A stretch of DNA of 64,000 nucleotides from Mercenaria mercenaria (taxonomy: Eukaryota > Mollusca > Bivalvia > Venerida > Veneridae), in assembly GCF_021730395.1 (NCBI RefSeq), contig NC_069371.1, positions 73,872,001-73,936,000 on the forward strand, read 5' to 3'. The notes under the pieces are model-generated. The model was not told the origin of the DNA. It saw only the letters and a list, made by a program, of their open reading frames with translations, and did not search any database. Both the position numbers and the translations under genes were made by a program. Of this stretch, positions 56,290-64,000 are shown one piece after another. The stretch's first letter is position 1. Each line of letters begins with the position of its first letter.

Positions 56290-58596
56290 AGCTCACCTGA
56301 GCAATGCTCAGGTGACTTTTTCTGATCACTCGATGTCCGTCTGTCTGTCTGTCTGTCTGTCAACATTTAGTTCGTGTATGCGATAGAAGCTGAAATTTTC
56401 AACTGATCTTCATGAAATTTGGTCAGAATAATAACCTTGATAAAATATAGGTCGAGTTTGAAAATGGATTATCTGGGGTCAAAAACTAGGTCACTATGTC
56501 AAATCAAAGAAAAACCTTGTGTATGCGATAGAAGCTGTATTTTTCAATTAATCTTTATGAATTTTAGTTAGAATAATTACCTTGATAAAATCTAGGAAGA
56601 GTTTGAAAATGGGGTATCTGGGGTCAAAAAGTAGGTCACTAGGTCAAATCAAAGAAAACCTTCTTTAGTAGCTGTATTTTTCAATTAATCTTCATGAAAT
56701 ATGGTCAAAATGATTGCCTTGATAAAATCTAGGTCAAGTTTGAATATGGATCATCTGGGGTCAAAAAGTAGGTCACTAGGTCAAATCAAAGGAAAAGCTT
56801 GTATATGCGATAGAGGCTGTATTTTTCAACTGATCTTCCTAAAATATGGCCAGAATTATTGCCTTGATAAAATCTAGGTCAAGTTTGAATATAGGTCATC
56901 TGGGGTCAAAAAGTAGGTCACTAGGTTGAATCAAAGGAAAAGCTTGTGTATGCGGTAGAGGCAATATTTTTCAATTGATCTTCCTGAAATTAGTCAGAAT
57001 GATTGCCTTGATGAAATCTAGGTAAAGTTTAAATATGGGTCATCTTGGGTCAAAAAGTAGGTTACTAGGTAAAATCAAAGAAAAACATTGTGTATGCAAT
57101 ATAGGCTGCATTTTTCAATTGATCTTCATGAAATTTGGTCAGAATAACTGCCTTGATAAAATCTACATTGAGTTTAATTATGGGTCATCTGGGGTCAAAA
57201 AGTAGGTCACTAGGTCAAATCAAAGAAAACCTTCTTTAGTAGCTGTATTTTTCAATTAATCTTCATGAAATGTGGTCAGAATGATTGCCTTGATGAAATC
57301 TAGGTCAAGTTCGAATATGGATCATCTGGGTCAAAAAGTAGGTCCCTAGGTCAAATCAAGGAAAAGTCTTGTGTGTACAAAAGGGGCTGCATTTTTCTCT
57401 GGATTTCCTAAAATTTGGTCAGAATGGTTGCCTTGATAAAATCTAGGTCAAGTTCGAATATGGGTAGTCTGAGGTCAGAAACTAGGTCACTAGGTCAAAT
57501 AAAAAAAAAGCTTGTGTATGCGATAGAGGCTGTAGTTTACAAATGATCCTCATGAAATTTGGTCAGAATAATTCAAATCAAAGGAAAAGCTTGTATATGC
57601 GATAGAGGCTGTATTTTTCAACTGATCTTCCTAATATTTGGCCAGAATGATTGCCTTGATAAAATCTAGGTCAAGTTTGAATATGGGTCATCTGGGGTCA
57701 AAAGGTAGGTCACTAGGTTGAATCAAAGGAAAAGCTTGTGTATGCGATAGAGGCTATATTTTTCAACTGATCTTCCTGAAATTAGTCAGAATGATTGCCT
57801 TGGTGAAATCTAGGTCAAGTTTAAATATGGGTCATCTTGGGTCAAAAAGTAGGTTACTAGGTAAAATCAAAGAAAAACATTGTGTATGCAATAGAGGCTG
57901 CATTTTTCAATTGATCTTCATGAAATTTGGTCAGAATAATTGCCTTGATAAAATCTACATTGAGTTTGATTATGGGTCATCTGGGATCAAAAAGTAGGTC
58001 ACTAGTTCAAATCAAAGAAAACCTTCTTTAGTAGCTGTATTTTTCAATTAATCGTCATGAAATGTGGTCAGAATGATTGCCTTGATGAAATCTAGGTCAA
58101 GTTCGAATATGGATTATCTGGGTCAAAAAGTAGGTCCCTAGGTCAAATCAAGGAAAAGCCTTGTGTGTACAATAGGGGCTGCAATTTACTCTGGATTTTC
58201 CTAAAATTTGGTCAGAATGGTTGCCTTGATAAAATCTAGGTCAAGTTCGAATAGGGATAGTCTGAGGTCAGAAACTAGGTCACTAGGTCAAATCAAAGAA
58301 AAAGCCTGTGTATGCGATAGAGGCTATAGTTTTCAAATGATCTTCATGAAATTTGGTCAGAATAATAACATTGATGAAATCTAGGTTAAGTTCGAATATA
58401 GGTCATCTGGGGTCAAAAACTAGGTCACTAGGTTAAATCAAAGAAAATACTTATTTATGCTCAAGATTTTTTGCTCCAATTTTAATGATAATTGGTCAAA
58501 ATTTTTTTCCCATAAAAACTCTAGGTCAAACATGTTTACACTGTTATGGTGTGTTTCTCAGGTGAGCGACTTAGGGCCATCTTGGCCCTCTTGTTT
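56290..58596 (+). mobile_element. Tandem-repeat-bearing element with CTCACCTGAG ends
   Basis: The left end agctcacctgagcaatgctc and a tctg microsatellite are followed by about 14-15 units of roughly 145 bp. Units share tgtatttttcaattgatctt, catgaaatttggtcagaat, ttgccttgataaaatctagg and ggtcaaaaagtaggtcacta. The right end is ctcaggtgagcgacttaggg followed by ccatcttggccctcttgt. The terminal CTCACCTGAG/CTCAGGTGAG pair is inverted. Units fall into a higher-order repeat of 792-793 bp. It is noncoding and resembles the bivalve non-autonomous elements that carry tandem cores. Confidence 0.85.
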
Positions 58597-59365
58597 AATG
58601 TTACCCTGTGTTTTCCAAAAGCTGCAGACCTGCCTTTTCCATGCAATTTACATTTCTTTTCTGTTTTTCTTTTTCATTTTGTAAGTCGCATCTTTGACCT
58701 CCAACCTTTCAATATTTCAATACTTGAATATAGCTAGAGTTCAGTAGTTAAGTTTATACTTATCTATTATCTATTTCAAATCGATTGTGAAGCAAGTTCT
58801 ACAACTTAATATTAGTCACTTTCAACACCTCATTCTTGATGGAATCCATCGCTACCTGGGATTGAGAGACGAGAAGCCAGTTTCCATTTTGATAACTGAG
58901 TGCCATGCAGGGGAACAACTGGCGCCATTTTTCACGTCTTTGGTATGACGGGGCCAGGGATCGAACCTATGACCTCCCACACTCGAAGAGGTTTCATGGT
59001 ATTAACCTATTTTCCCTTTGAAGAAAAGTTTATCTTACAAGCATTAGGTACGCTACTCACGTCTGTTCTATATTCACAAATAGCTTAACCTTTAAACGGT
59101 TTCAGTGATAAAATTGGAAATCAAGATATGAGTGACAAAGATATGTGAAAATGTAGAGTAACAGGCGTAAACAGGTGCATGTTACATCTTTAGAAAAAGT
59201 ATCAATATCGAATGGTCGTGTTATATTCGGAGTGTTTTAACATTTCATTTAAAAAGGAGTTACTTAACAGCAAATGTTTTGCTATTTTGACATAAAATTA
59301 TAGTGATTTAAGTTAAAGATGAAAATGATTGATATGTATGTGAAATAATTATTGGCGTATACAAA
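58597..59365. other. Spacer before the second HSPA12-HECT copy
   Basis: Contains a minus-strand tRNA-like SINE relic (ggttcgatccctggccccg read from about 58966 down). No coding exon was recognised. The last bases resemble the sequence upstream of ATG 23476. Confidence 0.4.
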
Positions 59366-59424
59366 ATGGCGACGCTAAAGCAAGTTGTACAAATAGAGCC
59401 TGAAATAACCTTCCCATATAATTA
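59366..59424 (+). pseudogene. Relic of the MSP first exon upstream of copy 2
   Basis: The frame MATLKQVVQIEPEITFP matches MAALKQVLQIEPAAELVFP of copy 1 exon 1 (23476-23533). The splice donor cccag|gtaatt is changed to cccatataatt, so exon 1 cannot splice as in copy 1 and the frame soon stops. No MSP exons 2-4 are found before 59793. Confidence 0.8.
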
Positions 59425-59798
59425 TGATAGCGTTAATTTTTATATATTTGAATACTACTAGTATGCGGCATGTGTCTATCTATTTCTTTAGCGCTATTAG
59501 CTATCAAAAGCTGTTTGGATATATCTAATACATCCTATACACTATTTTTCTAATGTACAATGTCAGCTATCAAAATCGAGTCGATCATCGCGACAACTAA
59601 CATGAACATTCTTCTGTCTAGAAAGCGTAGATATAATTATGCCAACATCTCTTACTTAATTGCATAATACTGTCATTTACTAAGGGCAATAACTCTATAT
59701 CGAGAAAAGATATATGTTACAGATTTATAGTTTCTACAAATATAATATAATATACTGGTAAATTTATTATCTGATCTTGATTACATTTATAGTCTAGG

Positions 59799-62700
59799 AT
59801 GTTGAGTATGGAGCCAGACGTAACCTCTGAAAGTCATACCAGTTATAAAGGACAAATCAGTGATCATCTTCTGGTTGCAAGCATTGATATTGGCAATACA
59901 TACACCAGATACGCATTTTCGCTCCGACACCAGTATGAACATGATCCTACAGACATATGGATGATGTCTGATCTGTGTTCAACAGAATATTCAACAGACA
60001 ATCCAACTGTGATATTAATGGATGAAAACAACATGTTTGACAGTTTTGGATATGATGCACTTCACAAGTATATGGAACATCGCCAGGGTCACCTCTTCAG
60101 AGAAATAAAGCTTCCTCTTTATAAAAAAGTGGTAGGTTCGTACGTCTTAATAACTTGACGCCTTTTCATTAAACCCTTTGTTTCATAATTAATTGTTTTA
60201 TGTGCAAATAGTACATCTCAAGAAACTAAACACACAGTCATATTTCAGACTGCCTGAAACAACATTAAACCCGAGCCTGTATGTATTTTGTCTATGTTTA
60301 ATATCTGACCAACTTAAAATTACAAATGTTGCAATATGTATTGGCCCCACTTTATCATTAGAGTGCATCATGTAATAATCTAAACTGATTTTCAGACAGA
60401 CAAAGATATACATAATGTACATATTAAAGACGAATTAGGAAAACAGACTCCTGCAGTCGAAGTGTTTCAAGCAATTGTACACCGAGTTAAAGACCATTTA
60501 CAAGCTGTGCTAGTCAAAAAAAAAATGGACATACAACCTAAAGAGATATACTGGGTTATTACCGTCCCTGCTGTATTCACGGACCGAGCAGTCACTTTGA
60601 TAGAAACAGCAGCAATACAGGTAGATTCGAATTTAAATCTACTCAGATGAATATCATTGAATGGTAAAGTATACATCCCAAACAAAAGCATATTATATGA
60701 AATGTATTGCTATTCAAAGACATTAGACTGTGTTTATTAAATTATAACCATCCATGCATGAAATAATGAATGTAGGGTTTCACTTCACATTTATGTTGAC
60801 CAGTCATGGCGTTAACTGTGTAAGTGTTATATCTAGGGGAACAACTCATCCAGGTTTACTAGACTTAAGAAGAAAATATAAATGTTAAGTACAAATAAAC
60901 ATTTTAAAGTTTTATGTTTTTCATATTTCGTTCTACAGTCTGGAATTGCCAAGAATAATCTCAATATTTTCATTGAGCCAGTTTCCGCTTTGGAATATTG
61001 CAAACTCACCTACAAGTATAAACAAAAGTGCTGTACTATTCATCACCCAGGCGGATTAACTAGCTCAGATGCGGATATGTTTCAAGATGAAAGACAGTAT
61101 ATGGTAGTAGATATTGGAGGTATATCATCAATTTGATTTCTGTTTAGAATATATTACAAAAGACGATAACATATATATTTGTTTAAGTACGGATGTTTTC
61201 ATGCGAAAGTCTTGGCAATAGCAAAGAATTGTGTCGCCGAGTTATCATAGTTTCAACATAAGTAATCAAAGGACAAAAACGTTTGACAACAAAAGTTCTG
61301 ACAACACTATAGACGATTCTTACACTGACACTGACACAATGTGTAATATGAAATGTAATTAGACAGGGCGGCTAAACATTAAAATGAAAACTTTTAGATA
61401 TAAATATTGTTTTTTTTTTTCTGGGTTTAACGTCACACCTACACAACACTACCGACTTGATAGAACCATCGACTTTCCGTAGTAAAGCAGAATGGCTTCC
61501 TCTCATGAAAAATTGGACGCCTCGGGTGTGAGGCTCAAGAAGAAAGTAGTAAGTTGAATAAAATATTTGCGGTTGCTTACAAATAGATCACTTACACTCA
61601 TGTAACCTTCAGTTTATTGTGAATATTACAGGAGAAACACTAGATGCCACAATCCTTAAGAAAGACCTCAGACGAAATGTTACAGAGCAGCATAAGTTTT
61701 GTGTTGTTGGGAGTGGTGGTAATAGCTTACACGATGCTCTTGACAATGTATTAAAAGACATAGTTGGAAACAAAACATATAATAGGTTCCGCCTTGTAGA
61801 TTGTGGATGTGCTTACAAAAAATTGCACAAAGACTTCAATGAAAAATTGAAACGGAAAACTGACGAGGAAATGAGATTCTCAGTACCTGATCTTGCAAGC
61901 CTTTTGGATAGTTTTAAAGCTAGCATTGGTACTTCTCCCTATGCTGGTGAGATTAGAGTTGTCGCCGGTAGACTGAGATTGTCTGTAGCTTTTTGGAAAG
62001 GACTTGTAGCAGAATATTGTCTGACGTTAGTCAAGCGACTAAACGATGTGTTTGAGAAGTACTCGTGTGACAAAAACATTTGTTTATTGCTCGTTGGAGA
62101 ATCTGCTGGTTTTAAAACAGTCCAAGAAGCTGTGATAAATGAATTTGATAACTTTGACATTTTCATTCCGATCCAACCTAAATATGCTACTGTCGAGGGT
62201 GGTGTAATGCTTAGACATGCCCCTCCATTAACAATAGATCGTGTTCCAAACGGAAGGGACACCATAGTGATGAGAGAAGATGATCAGGCGAAAGCAAGTG
62301 ATTGTGAAATAGATGACCAAGCAATCGCAAGTGATTTTGTGAAAAGCATATCCGGGATGTCAATTTCGAGCGACTTTATTGAAGACGAAACAATAACACG
62401 ATCATCGAAAATTCGAAAAGGTAAATGTATCAAATACAGAATGGAACATTTTGTTTATGCACAAACTCAGTCAAAAGAAAGACTGTATTATTTTGGAAAA
62501 TGGCCCGCTCAAGAATATTCCATTGACATCTTGATATCGTACTTGGTCGATATAAAAATATGAGTAGACTTCAAAATGCAAAGTGGAATGTTATATCCAA
62601 TAGCAATTTTCAGGTTAAATTAGCCAGGTTTAAGAAAAATCTGAGCACATACGTCTAATTGTCTTGATTGAATAAAGTATCTATAATTATTTGTCCGTCA

Positions 62701-63842
62701 TCATTCGATCTCAATCTCCCCTTAGGTTGACAATATTAATGTGCTACATTTTATTCTTATGGAAATATTTCTTCTTCTTTCACGCAGGACTGAAATCTTT
62801 ATCACAGAGATTGCACGGAAAACCACAAGAAATATCAGTCAGACGAAAGTATATTACTGCTGATGTTATCACAGCTTACAGAGACATAGATGTGTCGAGA
62901 CCACTGAAGGCGTATTTTGCTGAAGAAGATGAAAAGGATATGACAAGAGAAATGTTTTGGCTGTTCTGGGAAAAGATTTGCAGCGTATGGTTTCGAGGAG
63001 AAAATGCTACTATCCCGCTTGTACCCGTTGACAAAAGAGCAGAGGCCAGACGTGTATTTCCTATTCTTGGTAAAATTCTTGAGCATACGCTTTGTATACT
63101 TGGGCAGTTTCCTCCACAGATATGTCGTAGTCTTCTATTAGCTATTGCTCATCCCGACCAAGATGTTGATGCTGATTTAGTATTGAACGATTACCTACTG
63201 TTCGTCCCGGAAAGAGAAAGTACGCTTTTGTCGCAGAGTTTGAAGGATGTTGATTGGTCAGAAAACAGAAAGAAACGCCTCACCAGATTTTTTAGTGTGA
63301 ACAAGATTTCCATGCACCCGACACCAAAGTCGTTTAAGGAAGACCTTCTAAACATTGCATATACAGAAATCATCGACTCTTCACATGTGTATGTTGCGTT
63401 GATGAGACGAGGCATTTCTGATTTTGCCTTAGAACACTTCTTTGATGTTCTTGACACTGACGGTCTGAGAGCAGTGTATGAAATCACTAAACCTACAACT
63501 GAAATAGTTGTTACAATGATTGAAAATATGTTTGACGAAGCTGACTTTAGTAGAGAAGAGAAAATCATCATCAATTATCTCAGCAACATTGTCAGCAATA
63601 TGAGCAAGAAACAATTACGACAATTTTTGATCTGGCTCACAGGATCACCTTGTAAGCCACAGAAAATCGACATTACTTTCAACACATCAGAAGGCAGGTC
63701 AAAGCTTCCTATAGCACATACCACAAGTCACGTGCTCAAACTGTCCAGAGACTATAGTTCGTACCAAGATTTTGAGCGTATTTTGATGGATGTTCTGTCA
63801 AATGAATTCTTAATTGTTACAGCAGGTGTATCTGGTCGTTAA
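59799..63842 (+). CDS. HSPA12 (Hsp70-like) - pseudo-HECT protein, copy 2
   Basis: Five exons: 59799-60131 (acceptor at 59792/59793), 60396-60620, 60939-61119, 61632-62420 and 62788-63842. Exon lengths equal or nearly equal copy 1 (225, 181 and 1055 are identical). They sum to 2583 nt, 860 residues plus TAA. Motifs: VASIDIGNTYTRYAFS, FDSFGYDALHKYM, EIYWVITVPAVFTDRAVTL, VVDIGGETLDATI, LLLVGESAGFKTVQEAV (VGGS changed to VGES), then the HECT-like exon with RSKLPIAHTTSHVLKL, where Thr822 stands for the catalytic cysteine (codon 63723-63725). ATG 59799 is the first in-frame start after the acceptor. A noncoding upstream exon is likely but not identified. It could be a young or declining paralogue, but every frame is open. 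Confidence 0.85.
61411..61535 (-). repeat. V-SINE-like element fragment
   Basis: Sequence tgggtttaacgtcacaccta, then cgactttccgtagtaaagca and tggacgcctcgggtgtgagg, in the intron before exon 4 of copy 2; the body is shortened and the tRNA head is lost. Confidence 0.6.
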
Positions 63843-64000
63843 AACAACTACAAAGAAACGAATCAATATCGAAGAATTGTGTAAAGTTATAAGCATTCTT
63901 GCTACTACATCTAAATATTATGATATTCGCTCATGGTGGTTTATTTAGTCTGATCCAATATGGTTGTTTCTTTGTGACACTTGATGCGTGACCGTTGTCA

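Noticed and set aside
56290-58596. CRISPR-like array
   Set aside because: Units are contiguous tandem repeats of about 145 bp with no unique spacers, in a eukaryotic context.

Overview
The window looks like a bivalve mollusc nuclear genome, probably a heterodont clam. This is an inference from AT-rich sequence, many short exons with GT-AG introns, several tRNA-derived SINE families of a molluscan type, palindromic MITEs, a 2.3-kb internally tandem element with CTCACCTGAG ends, and a local expansion of HSPA12-type Hsp70 genes. No prokaryotic, organellar, LTR or viral element was recognised.

Layout. (1) 9-2330, + strand: the last four exons of an SLC23-type nucleobase/ascorbate transporter (copy A). 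(2) 4689-19364, + strand: a complete paralogue (copy B) whose 12 exons join in phase to a 618-residue protein. Its introns hold SINEs, a 5'-truncated LINE with an intact RT frame, and two minisatellites that each start at an exon-intron donor. (3) 19365-23475: gene-free, with one palindromic MITE. (4) 23476-38991, + strand: nine exons that join in phase (3009 nt) into a predicted 1002-residue protein with three parts: a VAP-type MSP domain, an HSPA12-type Hsp70 ATPase domain, and a HECT-like domain whose catalytic cysteine is replaced by threonine. Its intron between 28598 and 35968 carries a 7-kb TIR element with nested elements. (5) 38944-40660: tandem duplication of the 3' end with a MITE inside. 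(6) 43050-44505: SLC23 pseudogene (copy C). (7) 44.5-59.3 kb: gene-poor repeat landscape with poly-G arrays, MITEs, inverted duplications and the tandem-repeat element. (8) 59366-63842, + strand: second HSPA12-HECT copy (860 residues), with a relic of the MSP first exon upstream.

The most interesting system is the MSP-HSPA12-pseudoHECT gene and its MSP-less paralogue. By family knowledge an MSP domain docks on FFAT-motif partners, HSPA12 is an Hsp70-type nucleotide-binding fold, and HECT is a ubiquitin ligase domain. Here the ATP phosphate-2 loop (GGE instead of GGG) and the HECT cysteine are both altered in both copies, so an adaptor or scaffold role is a reasonable inference. The two SLC23 genes and one pseudogene, interleaved with the two HSPA12 copies, show repeated segmental duplication. 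The paralogues provide empty sites that date two of the large insertions.
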